Below the pieces are notes generated by a model, which was given only the letters and a program-made list of their open reading frames with translations, ran no database searches and was not told where the DNA came from. DNA of 64,000 nucleotides from Brasenia schreberi. Taxonomy: Eukaryota; Streptophyta; Magnoliopsida; Nymphaeales; Cabombaceae. The stretch spans positions 12,211,501 through 12,275,500 of the forward strand of contig JAYKKT010000061.1 of the NCBI GenBank assembly GCA_036023115.1, in the 5' to 3' direction. The position numbers were made by a program, and so were the translations under genes. Of the stretch, positions 1-15,136 are shown piece by piece (within the stretch, counting starts at the first letter, position 1; each line of letters opens with the position of its first letter).

Positions 1-190
1 ACTCTTTTTGGGTAATGGGTGTGTTTGGCTTTGGTTATCTTGATATGGTTTCTTTTTTTAATGTTTTATGTGCTTCAGAAAGACTAATATTAGCTACTTT
101 TTTTTTAAATCCAACTGTTGGTTCTTATGATTAAATTATATGGGACGAGGATTATTCTTGCAAAAAATACAAATTGAGCAGGTTTCATGT

Positions 191-648
191 GCGGCTTCAG
201 GCGGCGGACTGTAAAATGATTCAAAACATGAATATTTCTGTCTCGAAGGACTATTCGGGTCAGGTCCATGTCGTGCCTTTGGATAGTGTGGATTCGTGTA
301 CGTCATAAGCCAACACGCTTGCAAAACAATCTTTTGCTGGCTAGTGGCACCTGACGTCAGCAAAAAATGTGACATACGACACGAAGACAAGAAAAACACT
401 TGTGACTAACAGTCACGGGACTTTCCGTGTCGTGTCTATTTCAAAGACTAATAGCGGCTTCAGGCGGCGGACTGTAAAATGATTCAAAACATGAATATTT
501 CTGGCACGAAGGACTATTCGGGTCAGGTCCATGTCGTGCCTTTGAATAGTGTGGATTCGTGTATACGTCATACTCTTGCAAAACAATCTTTGCTGGCTAG
601 TGGCATCTGACGTCAGCAAAAAATGTGATATACGACACGAAGACAAGA
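191..648. repeat. Tandem duplication, about 263-bp period
   Basis: The stretch beginning GCGGCTTCAGGCGGCGGACT at 191 recurs at 454. Both copies run through the same landmarks (ATGAATATTTCTG, GGTCAGGTCCATGTCGTGCC, CTGACGTCAGCAAAAAATGTGA) and end in CGACACGAAGACAAGA near 392 and 648. They differ by scattered substitutions and small indels. A shorter motif, GGTAAAAGACGAGAGAGGGTC, also recurs near 659 and 773. I see no coding signal; open frames here are fortuitous. The nature of the repeat is unknown, possibly part of an old transposon. Confidence 0.85.
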
Positions 649-947
649 GAGGGTCGGTTGGTAAAAGACGAGAGAGGGTCACGGCGCACACCAACTACCC
701 GCTACTGCTTGTTGGATCCCACTGCTATTAAAGTGTGGCGTTTTAATTGCCCGGAGTTAAAAGAGGGGTTTGGTAAAAGACGAGAGAGGGTCGTTTCCGG
801 TTTTACAGATGAATTCGTGTTTATTCTTGTCATATTTAAGCTACTTCGGGTCGTGTGAATCCGTGTGTGTAAAAAATGGTGTTGTATCAATTCATTTTAT
901 GTAAAATAGATAAACTTGGGTGAACTTGAACACAAACTTTAGTTTGT

Positions 948-1385
948 GTTGATAGGTTCTGCACGGTATTGACATTTTCAGTGATTTTTGCCTCGTCGTG
1001 TCATTTCGTGTTTATTTATGTCAAAACAAGCTGACCTAAACACACAAAAATCAGGATTATGCATAAAGATGTCTGCTTTTGGAGCTGTTTTGGCTTAAGT
1101 TTGGAATTGTTCAGAACCGACGTAAAATTTAAATTTTTTAAAGAAAAATACGGAAACAGACAGTTGATAGGTTCTGCACGGTATTGACATTTTCAGTGAT
1201 TTTTGCCTCGTCTTGTCATTTCGTGTTTATGTCAAAACAAGCTGACCTAAACACAAAAAAATCAGGATTAGGCATAAAGATGGCTGCTTTTGGAGCTGTT
1301 TTGGCTCAAGTTTGGAATTGTTCAGAACCGACGTAAAATTTAAACTTTTTAAAGAAATTTCAAAAGATACGGAAATAGACAGTTC
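948..1385. repeat. Tandem duplication, about 215-bp period
   Basis: The segment starting GTTGATAGGTTCTGCACGGT at 948 restarts at 1163. Both copies carry GTCAAAACAAGCTGACCTAA, a block ending AGATGnCTGCTTTTGGAGC, and GTTCAGAACCGACGTAAAAT. The copies differ at a handful of positions and by small indels. No protein-coding content is evident. From about 1380 to 1530 a stretch rich in GGTTTGG/CCGGTTT resembles the low-complexity interiors of the hAT-like repeats seen elsewhere in the window. Confidence 0.85.
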
Positions 1386-1530
1386 GATCAGTGAAACTGA
1401 TTTCCGGTTTGGAGGTGCTTTGGTTTTGGTTTGGTTTCGATTTTTATGAAAGGTGAAACTGAAATCAAACCGAGCGGTCTCCGGTTTGTATGCTTGATTT
1501 TGGTTCTAGTTTCATCGGTTGCTGGCCTGA

Positions 1531-2049
1531 TTTCCTAGGTGCATTTGCCTCTATGGGTAGGCGGATCCGGGGCATCTAACTTGAGCGGTAGACGCACCTC
1601 TCTGCATCTGCCGGATGACGCAGAGGCAACCAAATCCAAACGTGGAACACTAGCGCAAACACCACAGAGGCTCTCAACAACCCGTTAAATCCAAACACAA
1701 CCAATGGCTGCCAAACGCTCCTTTACCTGCTTTCTCCACCTGGATTACAACGCCCTCAACACCACTCTGACCCATGTTTCCTCTCCTAAGATAACCTCTC
1801 CAAACCAACACACTACTTCTTACCTTAAGATGGAGTTGGGTACGTCGGTCTCCCCAGGGTGCATCTCGCTTGGGATGCATAATTGCGTGCGAATGGAGAG
1901 AAAAGGAGAGTAAGGACAGTTTGCGTATAAATGAGGTTGAGAATGTGCTCATAGCACAAAAAAAGAAGCGCGTGCGCCAAACAATTATGAAAGGATAGTG
2001 GTTGGCATAACAATGGTGGTCAAAACAACAAGTAACTCTTGTCATTCTA
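1531..2049. other. Unassigned intergenic stretch
   Basis: No gene is supported here. Open frames on both strands (up to about 120 codons near 1674-2045) lack a recognisable domain, homologous exons or coding character. The sequence contains degenerate repeats only. Confidence 0.5.
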
Positions 2050-2125
2050 GGGATAGATGAAAGTCATGAGTTCGATATCCGGGGACTGCATATCTAGCTT
2101 TGGCATTCCCATTGTAACCAACAAA
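2050..2125 (+). repeat. SINE-like tRNA-derived repeat copy
   Basis: The core reads AAGTCATGAGTTCGATATCC, then a variant of GGGGCATGCATCTnGCTT, then a CATTCCCATTGTA tail leading into an A-rich stretch. GAGTTCGATATCC resembles an RNA polymerase III B box (GGTTCGANTCC). The same core occurs at about 14.4, 14.75, 32.8, 51.85 and 57.05 kb. The 5' limit of this copy is unclear. Confidence 0.5.
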
Positions 2126-2367
2126 TAAAAAGAAAATTGGGAAGTCTGACGTTAGAATTTTATTTTTCATTTTCTAGGCTGACAAGAAATAACCCACATT
2201 TTTTTGTCACACATGTGTGCGTGTGCACACGCACACATGTCTATCTATATTGAGAGAGACAGAGTACTTTTGTGAAACAGAAAATTGGCTAAATTGACTA
2301 AGAAGGAGACAATAGGCTGTAGATTCTTTAATCAGTTGTGACACACACACATATAGATAGATAGAAA

Positions 2368-2480
2368 GAGAGCCTAGTATATGCTAACATACTTAGGTGC
2401 TAGCATATATATTTCAACCATCCATATCTTAGAGGACTTAAGATAGATATTAAAATTTTAATTCAAAAAGCAAAAACCAC
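2368..2480 (+). mobile_element. Left arm of a foldback MITE (partial)
   Basis: The sequence TAGTATATGCTAACATACTT followed by AGGTGCTAGCA and an AAAATTTTAATTCAAAAAG stretch matches the arm of the foldback MITE at 4769-4990. I could not find a clear right arm, so this copy appears truncated. Confidence 0.45.
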
Positions 2481-2661
2481 ATCCATATATTTGTTTTCTT
2501 TTTAGTGATGGGGAAGCCTAACACATGCATTTCCTTAAAATCGAACTTGCCACTGTGAGTAGGTGTAGAGAGCAGATCAGTGACTAAGTCTCTGGGTGTG
2601 TGTATAATTTATAAATCATTGTGGATAATATTTAAGAAATTTATTTTCATTTATACACAAG

Positions 2662-2804
2662 AACAAATGAGCCTTTTACCATACTAGACGGGGTCTGCTA
2701 CATGGATTCTTTGTTTCCACATAGCTCTATCATGTGCCATGTTAGCAGTTAACTCACAATAAGCTAGATCATTCTTTATTGTTTCTTTCCAACACTTTTG
2801 TGGT
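2662..2804 (-). mobile_element. 3'-end fragment of an RTE-type LINE
   Basis: Read on the minus strand, this matches the last part of the RTE elements at 34.3 and 49.9 kb: the GTGTTGGAAAGAAACAATAA block, a GCACATGATAG block, and a variant of CATGTAGCCAACCCCGTCTA followed by TAGTATGG. It lacks most of the (GTT)n tail. Its higher-coordinate edge stops abruptly at the first unit of the TA-separated satellite, suggesting truncation or a later rearrangement there. Confidence 0.75.
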
Positions 2805-2806
2805 AG

Positions 2807-4139
<1,333 letters not shown>

Positions 4140-4149
4140 ATGGTGTGTC

Positions 4150-4191
<42 letters not shown>

Positions 4192-4240
4192 TATATGTAT
4201 ATACATATATATATATATGTATATATATACATATAGATAT

Positions 4241-4273
<33 letters not shown>

Positions 4274-4315
4274 GATATACATATACATATACATATATAT
4301 ATGTATATGTATATC

Positions 4316-4348
<33 letters not shown>

Positions 4349-4353
4349 ATATA

Positions 4354-4768
4354 AGAGATAGTGGTTTGTACTCAATCTCCATCCATACTTAAATCTTTTC
4401 AAACATTTTCACGGTTTGATATATGCAATCAATAATGAAGATTTGAATCCAAACAAATTTGTACTGTAATACTTTTTGTACACACATTTAATACATAATA
4501 ATATAATTGCTTTTTAGATTTGAATCTCCACCGTTGATCACACATATCGAACATGAGAGATGTCTAAATAGATTTAAGCATGGATTATATAGAGAGAGAG
4601 CTACTCTTATTGACAATTTGAACAATCCAAATTCAAAAAAAGAATAATATTAGCTTTTTAAAAAGCAAAAAGTATATTTTATACTTTTTACTTAGTTCAT
4701 ATTATCAAAAGGAGTCTAGCATACAACACCCATTCTGTCTCTCTCTCTCTCTTATATAGAGGAACTAG
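4354..4768. other. AT-rich intergenic stretch
   Basis: No gene is visible. The interval from about 4510 to 4650 has GATTTGAATCTCCACCGTTG and a partly complementary ACAATTTGAACAATCC region, resembling a decayed relative of the adjacent foldback MITE. Confidence 0.4.
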
Positions 4769-4990
4769 TATATGCTAGCATACTTAGTTGTTAGCAAATC
4801 CAAATAAATCTCAACCGTTCATATTTGATGATTAAAATTTAAATCTAAAAAGTAAAAAGGATATGTGTGTCTTTGTAGGTACACTTATTCACATGAACAT
4901 TGTTGTTTTTTAAATTTTAACTATTCATCGTCAAAGATAGATGATTGAGATTTGTTTGAATTTGCTAACACCTAAGTGTGCTAGTATATA
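4769..4990. mobile_element. Foldback MITE with long terminal inverted repeats
   Basis: The left arm (TATATGCTAGCATACTTAG, TGTTAGCAAATC, AAATAAATCTCAACC, TTAAAATTTAAA) is mirrored by the right arm (AATTTTAACTATTCATC, GAGATTTGTTTGAATTTG, CTAACACCTAAG, TGTGCTAGTATATA). The arms are about 75-80 bp with scattered mismatches, leaving almost no internal region. The same family appears at 2368 (partial) and 52421-52655. The superfamily is not determined. A probable solo LTR starts at the next base. Confidence 0.75.
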
Positions 4991-5436
4991 TGTAAACACC
5001 CAAAATTTTCTCAAAAGATTTGATCTTTTAGAAATTTTGTCTTTTTAAGAAAAAATTACAGTTTTTGGTCTTTTAAAGGTTTTCAAATAAAGATAACTTA
5101 AACAAACCCATTTCTGTACAAAAAAATCATGGCAGCTTCAAAATAAGGATAAATGACACCCGACTCAAAAAAATCCAATTTTGACAAAGAGTCAAAAAAA
5201 TGATTGCTTTGCCCTCAAGTCCAAATTGGCAGGATTCTGCCTTTTTAAATGATTGCCTTCAAAGAAATAATGGTTTCAAACAAGTTTTTAAAGAAACAAA
5301 TGAAAATAGGACATTGGGAACCAAACCTAAAAATATTTGCAAAATGTCAAATTTACAAAAACCTTTGAAATTAAAAAACAAAACAAATCAAAATCAGGCC
5401 TCAAAAACTCGCCTGATTGAGGATAGTCCTACTCCA

Positions 5437-5575
5437 GGACCCTACACCCATCAAGTGTTAAAGAGATCCGAGACCCTATACCCAAGGATTAAAGACGTTT
5501 GAGACCCTACACCCATCGAAAAGGTTAAAGTGGTCTCACACCCTACACCCAACAAAGGGTTAAAGTGGTTGAAAC
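5437..5575. repeat. Minisatellite, about 4 units of 35-40 bp
   Basis: GACCCTACACCCA or close variants recur four times with a TTAAAGnGnTn spacer (ACCCTACACCCATC, ACCCTATACCCAAG, ACCCTACACCCATC, ACCCTACACCCAAC). It lies inside the probable solo LTR. The local open frame (5200-5502) shows no protein family features. Confidence 0.7.
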
Positions 5576-6461
5576 GGTAAAGACTAACTCACGGAGCGAA
5601 AGTAGGTCATCCGTGCAAACAAACACTGGGAATGAAACTTAGTCATTTTCAAAAAAAATATTTGAAGATTTCGATAAAACTCAATGTTTTCAAATATATC
5701 TCAAAAAAAATATTTGAAACCATGAATATGAAATCAAGCATAGGATTAAAGTCCGATTCAAGGACAAAGCTGCAAATAAAATCAAAGCGGGATCGAGTGA
5801 AGCATCTCAATCCAATCTCAAAACAAAAGCAAGAATGCAAGGACTGGGTTTGTTTACCAAATGTGGACCAAGATGAAGGACCCAAGTCTCGAATGGGCTA
5901 GAAAAGTTGAAACCGAGATGGGCTAGGCCAAATCAAGAGCCTAGAACCAAGGGCAAAGACTCGAGATACACTCAATGACGAAAAAGTTGATTCAAACTAA
6001 GACATGGACTAGCCTAAGGCAATGGTTCAAGAAGACCAAGTCATGGACTAAAGGAGAACCAAAGACATGGATCAAGCCAAACCATGACTCTATCAAATAT
6101 GGCACCAAAGGCTGCCCAAAATTGAACCTACTCGGCTACACCAAATCAAGCCTAGTCGGACCATAATCAAAGGTACTTGACTGTATCATGCTAGACCGAG
6201 CCACTTGGCTGACCTAGCCACATGGGGCTGGGTTTGCCTTGACCAAAGGGGACCACCAAAAGGTTCACATGAAGCCATGTGTTCAGCCAAGAGATTGGAT
6301 CAAGACTTGGGCTCCAAAAGATCCAATTCAAGATCCATTTAAAAGCCTACAAAAAGGCACATTGGGAACTGTTTTTCGGCATTGAAGGAAGAGTAGAGAG
6401 AGCGTAGGAGATAGAGGAAGAGAGGGAAAGAAAGAGAGAGAAAGGAATGTTGTGATTCATT

Positions 6462-6714
6462 CCTTTACATTCATGCCTATTACATTCCTTTACATTCATG
6501 CTATTATATGTTTGTTTTCAAGTTTCTCCTACCTCTCTATATGATATATCCTCTCATATCTTCTAATTCCCTCTATGCTTAGCTACAAATATATTTCAAT
6601 TCATTTTTCTTCAGTCATTTACTTTAAATTTGTTGTGATTAGTCTTTTAATTTCAGACGAATGCATTCACATATGCTTTAGAAGAAAGGAATGTAATAGG
6701 CATGAATGTAAAGG
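6462..6714. repeat. Perfect 30-bp inverted repeat with 193-bp loop
   Basis: The 30 bases at 6462-6491 (beginning CCTTTACATTCATGCC) are the exact reverse complement of 6685-6714 (beginning AAAGGAATGTAATAGG). Part of the left arm (TTCCTTTACATTCATGC) is repeated again just downstream, to about 6501. A transcript would form a stable hairpin. It lies in the presumed transcribed part of the solo LTR. Confidence 0.85.
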
Positions 6715-7567
6715 CTGATATTTTATTTTGCATTTCTGTATCTCTACTCCAAATGATTTGAAATTTGGTACACTGAATCTTCACACACAAGTCCACATAT
6801 GATAAAAAATTTAGGATTGTGCAACTACGTAATTAAAATTGGGGAAGATTGAAAAAATTCATAGCCAAATCTATCAAACCTATATTTCTTGTAATAGAGT
6901 TTCGGTAATCATCCCATAACTCTTTCTATAGTGAATCAGTTTCAATGAAACTTATCTCATTGAAAAGCTAACATCTATAGATTTCCAACAATACTAAGTT
7001 TATAAAGATATGAGCTCTCTGCATTGAGATATAAATATTTTTTTAAACCTTTGTATTTTTGTAACAGATCAGTTTTGAGTGCCTGAGCAGAGGCACATTC
7101 TTGATTTAATTCTGTATAATCACATCATACAAAAATAGAATAAAAATAGTTCTAAAATCTCACATTCGTGTTTACTCACTGTAAAATTTTTGTGAATTTT
7201 GGAGATTCTGAAACTGTTTAGAAAATTCTGAAAACATAATCAGTTTCTGTTTTTCAGAACTTTAAAAAAAATTCTTTCATAGGCTAAGTGCACATTTTTG
7301 GTTGATTAAAGTTGATTCAAAAAGTGAATTTTGGAAACACACACCTTATTCAAATGAATCCTCAAAGCATCTAAGCTAACCCTTGAGTGCTGGTTGAAGA
7401 AAACCTATGACGAAAAGATCTCGCTTCCCTACAATCGTTATATGAAGTCAGAAAATCAATCTTTGCTAGTTTAAGCAAACTAGTTGGCACGCTCGCGCAC
7501 GACGTAGTGTGTGAAAGCTTATTTAAAGTCTCTACATAAACTTTGGAGTAAAATTTTCACATCTGCA

Positions 7568-10230
7568 ATATACTACTTTTCTTAGTTATATATCAAGCAC
7601 ATGTATAATAATACATGTGTGTGTATATATATATGCATGCAATACGTGTAGGTTTTCAATCACAAAAGTTATATATATGTAGAGGCAACTTGATTGAGTT
7701 GTGTTGCCACATTTTGCAATGGAATTGGCGATCTTGTGGACTATAATCTGGTAATTTCTGCCTAAACCCTGATAAGCATCTAATCTTTTGAAGGTTTTAG
7801 AACAGAAGGTGTTTGATTTTAATGCAAACACTTCAAATCACTTTCTAGAGTCTAAGCGTTGCTTTAGAAATTTAAGTCAACTGTTGAACATGACGCTAAA
7901 TTATGAGTAAGCAAGTAGGGTTGGTAAACAAGATGAACCAACTTAGAGGCAACTTTCACCTACTTAAGATGCACGCATCTTCTGCTTGTGAAGAGTGAAA
8001 CGTTAACCGAACATGGTCCGAACCCTAATTGTCATTAAAGTCTAAAGGTTTTTTAGTTATATTTTTGATTGATGTATAAGACACTTAGACCAAAATTTTA
8101 TATATTATACACCTCCAATTGTCAAATGGATGCACTTGACAATTTTACTACATATTCCGTCTAGTCTGTGTGTGCATGTGTGCGTGCGTGCATGCGTGTG
8201 TGGGTTGGTGGGTGGGCATTAATCAACTAATTGGGTGCGTTCAGATTGAATGGTCAAATATTTCCCTGTTGTAATTTCTGAATGCTCAAAGTTTCATTTA
8301 GAAGCTTTACAACTCGAGCTTCATCTTCACGAGAAAGGGTTGGCTTGGGTAAAGAGGCTTACACGATTGATTTGTGGCCGACACTTTACCTCACCAAAAC
8401 ATAGATCCAGCAATATATATATATATATATATATTCCATTTTTTAATAATTTAATCTGCCTGAAACCAGCGGTTCTTGAACCATACCCCGGTTGGTTCAG
8501 TTTCAGTTTTGGGTTCCTGAGAAACTGGAACCCACCATGTCTACCCGCCCCCTTACCCGTTGAGAAAGAGAACCCAAACCCGTGTCTACCCCATTAACGT
8601 TCAGGTCAGGGTTTGGGTATAGGTCTACCGTCCGCCATTGCCATCCCTAGATGAGGTGGCCCTTGACATGGGAGGGCAAGGAATCCTATTTTTAAGAATC
8701 TGGATTGTGAATATGCGCATCTAAAACGAACTTGGAATAATCTTGTCCCAATCAGGGTTTATATAGGACTCCAAAACGAGATCAGCTAGCTGCTTCTATA
8801 TAATTGTTTCGCGTATCTCGTCTAGCTATTAGCAAGCTCGCTCTTGCTTTGTGTAATGTAGCTTTTGCTAGATAATCTTTCAACAAGTCCGGCTTAGATC
8901 GGCTCGGCTAGTATAGGAGCACCACGAGATTGAGGGTACAGTTGCGGATCCGCACCAGGGAGAGGTATGTTTTACCTAGGCAAAGCTGGTTCCAAACTGG
9001 CCCAGTGGTTCCAACCGGAACCAAACTGAGCCAGGAATAGGCCACACCTGGTTTGGTTCCAGTTTTACCTTTTATAAAATCCAAACCAACAGTTCCAAAC
9101 CGCAGGTTCCTTTTTAAATTTTTTTTTTCTTATAATCTTTTAGTAAAATCGTTAGTTCCAGGCGGTTTTGTACTCAAACTGGAAGCGGAGGCTGGTTCAG
9201 TTCTAGGTTATGGGCTAACCTGAACCAGCGGCTTGAAACGGTCGGTTCCAGTTTAGCCGGAACTGCTAAACTGAACATGTCTGGTTTTACCGATCATGTC
9301 CTGTTTCTTGAAATTGGAAAGAAAGTAGCTCACGGTTAAAACCATGACCTGACTCCATCCATTATTTGCAACTGCTTAATTTGTTGATATTTTGCCTCAC
9401 CCAAAAAGCCTATGCTAGTAACCGTGGGCGTTAAAATGAAGCCAACGAAAACCTTGAGCTATTCACATCCCCTAAAGGCAAGTTTCTAAATCCCCACTGA
9501 GTGAGTATTCAAAATCAATTTACATATGCCATGTTACAAGAACACGCCCTCTTATTGAGTATATGATTTACATGATAAGCCAACTTTGATTTCGAAACAA
9601 AGTATAGAAAAATATATTAAAGATATGATTGTATGATATTGAAATGCATTTTGATCTAATTTAACCATTTACTATATTTATGAAATATGTACCTCATATT
9701 GTACGCCAAAGCTCATTTGTGTTTGGGCATTGTAAACAAACTAGGGTGCAACATAGCGGCTTGGTTCAGCTTGTTCTCAGCGCGTTCATGTTTGGTTCGT
9801 GGAGCTTGCAGGCTGTTCATTAACCATTCATGTCGTAAACTAGCGTAGACCTCTTGTGCTGCTTATATTAGAAGATTTACAGGTGAAGTTTACATGTTCC
9901 TCTAGGAAATACCAGCATATTATTTTCAATATGACATAGAACAAACATAAACACGAGTTTAAACGATTTCAAAGACAAGAATTCGAGTTCGAACTGAGCT
10001 CTTCATATTCGAACCAATGGACATCTTGACACGAAAACAAAAAAAAATCAATACAAACACCACTAAGCAGTTCATTGATAGCTCATGAAGTTAAGAAGAC
10101 AAAACAAGGACATCTTAACACATAAACGATGCACAGCAGCAAAATAACGTCACAATCTTAGACTACCACACAAAACTCTCTGTCTCTCTCTCTCTCTCAC
10201 ACACACACATAGATAAAGATCATAAATGCC
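7568..10230. other. Intergenic, decayed hAT-like repeats
   Basis: No gene is supported. A TG-rich microsatellite lies near 8166-8205. Around 8460-8655 and 8970-9300 the sequence is built of GGTTCC/CCAGTTT low-complexity modules (ACCAAACTGAGCC, CGGTTCCAGTTTAG). The first ends in CATTGCCATCCCTAG, the inverted form of the TAGGGGTGGCAA terminus seen at 55338. These look like decayed nonautonomous hAT-type elements. The rest is AT-rich and unassigned. Confidence 0.5.
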
Positions 10231-13452
<3,222 letters not shown>

Positions 13453-14348
13453 GACGTTGGTGGGGAAGGAAAACCGTGGGCAGCACTCTGGAGACTGGTG
13501 GAAGAGTGTACAACAGCTGATTCATCACCTTGTAGAGACACTCGGCTTTAGTGCCTTTGTTTTCTTCTACAGCTTTAGTCTCTGTCATGAGGACCAAAAT
13601 TTGGTCCCTCACACTGTCTCCTTTTCATTTGATGTCAAACCCTTACTACAAAAGATCTTCCCTACGCTTCAGCAATTTACATAAATCACAATTATCATTA
13701 TTAGCACTGTTTATTGCTGTTTAGTTCTTTCATAAGGAGCAATTCTGTAGGGCACAGACTGTGCCGTAGGTTAATTATCTGGTGGGGAAAGTTAGGCACC
13801 CTGGCAAATACTATCACTACAACAAATGACAAATTTTTTTCTGGTTACAAGAGGAGAACGAAGCCTAACACCCACACTCACACATGCACCCTCTCTGGGA
13901 GTCGAACTCTCCACGAGCGGTAATGGTACTAGAACGTCTTGCCATTGAGCTAACGCTCTCGGTGCACAAATACAGCCAATATTAATGTTACTGATAAGAA
14001 AATTTCTCCACTTATGATTACCTCAAAGAAGGTTTTCCGTCATAGATAGGAGAATGAGAAGATGATTAATAGCGCCATCATGGGAAAGTCTCAAGTGTAT
14101 TTTAAGGAAATGAGTTAGATATTAATATAACAGGAATAGTTTATAATACTGACTACTGCTAGGTTTGATTTTGGTTGGTATTTGTTGTTGTCAGAAGTGT
14201 TGACGTAATCCTAATGATACTTAGAGGAATCCGCTGATAGAGCTAGGCATAATGCAGAGAGTGCCAAAGAAGAATTTCGGCATCAAGAGTATTGAATCAT
14301 GGTTTTCATGATCAACTCGTGCACGAACAGTCTTTTTGAGTATAAATT

Positions 14349-14433
14349 ATGGGCAGGCCGAAGCCAGATGCACGCCTTGGGTATTGAACTCACGACCTTC
14401 AGTTTGGGAGTCGAGTCTCTAGCCAGGCGAGCC
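14349..14433 (-). repeat. SINE-like repeat copy
   Basis: On the minus strand it reads CTGAAGGTCGTGAGTTCAAT, then ACCCAAGGCGTGCATCTGG, then CTTCGGCCTGCCCAT. This is the same core as the copies at 14.75 and 51.85 kb. It is about 270 bp from an opposite-strand copy. Confidence 0.6.
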
Positions 14434-14699
14434 CCTTCTCTTCATGCCATGCACATGAAAGCTCTTATCAACTCCGAGTTCATTGAACGAATCACATTAT
14501 TCTGATTTTAGTGGGCCCTTGATGCAAGTTTTATATTTAGATACATTTCATCCTGTGCTTCCGGGTGATAGGGGATCGTTTTTGACAATGATATTGCCTA
14601 TGATAATATCTTGAAAGGGAAAAGAAAAAGAAAGAAAAAAAAGAAAACATATTGTCTATTAAATGAGATAGGAAGAGAAAATCTCACAAAGAGAAATAC

Positions 14700-14800
14700 C
14701 TCACCAATCTAAGGTGTCGAATGACAAGTTGAAGGTCATGAGTTCCGGACATGCATCTTGCTTCAGTCTCCCCATTGTTCGGCCATAAAACAGAAAGAAA
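14700..14800 (+). repeat. SINE-like repeat copy
   Basis: The core reads TTGAAGGTCATGAGTTCCGG, then ACATGCATCTTGCTTCAG, then TCTCCCCATTGTTCGGCC, followed by an A-rich tail (AAAACAGAAAGAAAAAAA). This is the expected layout for a tRNA-derived SINE 3' part. Confidence 0.6.
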
Positions 14801-15136
14801 AAAACCCTGTTTGCATTTTGAGCCAGTAAATGGGTTCGTGTCAACCAGTATACTTAGGGCTGAGATCGATACCAATTTATGGATATTTAGTCACAGATTA
14901 TCCCACCAAGTACTTCTTTGATGTGATTCACCATCATGATGAATGATATGCATGGATTTCGACGGGTCAGGTATAGTTGTGCAGGATAAAAGATCCAGTT
15001 TGGGGTTCATTTTCTTGTCTTTCAGATCTTTTAGCATTGATCAAAAGAACAATTAACTAAGAAGCGCATCTCATGAAACGATTAAAAATAAGCAAATTAA
15101 TGAAAACATAAATTAGAATCATTTAAGAGCTAATAT

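Larger units (their letters stand above)
4991..7567. mobile_element. Probable solo LTR
   Basis: The block starts TGTAAACACCCAAAATTTTC and ends TTTTCACATCTGCA, giving TG...CA termini. ATATA lies immediately outside both ends (4986-4990 and 7568-7572), consistent with a 5-bp target-site duplication. Inside is a promoter-like stretch near 6340-6430 (AAAAGCCTACAAAAAGGCAC, then a GA-rich leader). Also inside are a short tandem repeat at 5437-5575 and a 30-bp perfect inverted repeat at 6462-6714. No retroviral-type coding domain lies on either side, so it would be a solo LTR. Because ATATA is common in AT-rich DNA, the boundaries are tentative. Confidence 0.42.
13453..15136. other. Upstream intergenic region with SINE-like copies
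   Basis: This lies upstream of the ACC oxidase gene and contains no supported gene. The interval 13870-13975 has a tRNA-gene-like reverse-strand segment (GGGAGTCGAACTCTCCACGA, GCCATTGAGCTAACGCTC) without a cloverleaf I could confirm. Two SINE-like copies in opposite orientation are listed separately. Confidence 0.5.

Noticed and set aside
5200..6166. Plus-strand open frames of 63-100 codons
   Set aside because: Lys/Asn-rich translations of AT-rich LTR-like sequence with a minisatellite; no domain or codon pattern supports a gene.
13870..13975. A tRNA gene on the minus strand
   Set aside because: GGGAGTCGAACTC-type and GCCATTGAGCTAA-type motifs resemble T-arm and D-arm sequence, but I could not fold an acceptor stem; more likely a tRNA-derived repeat.
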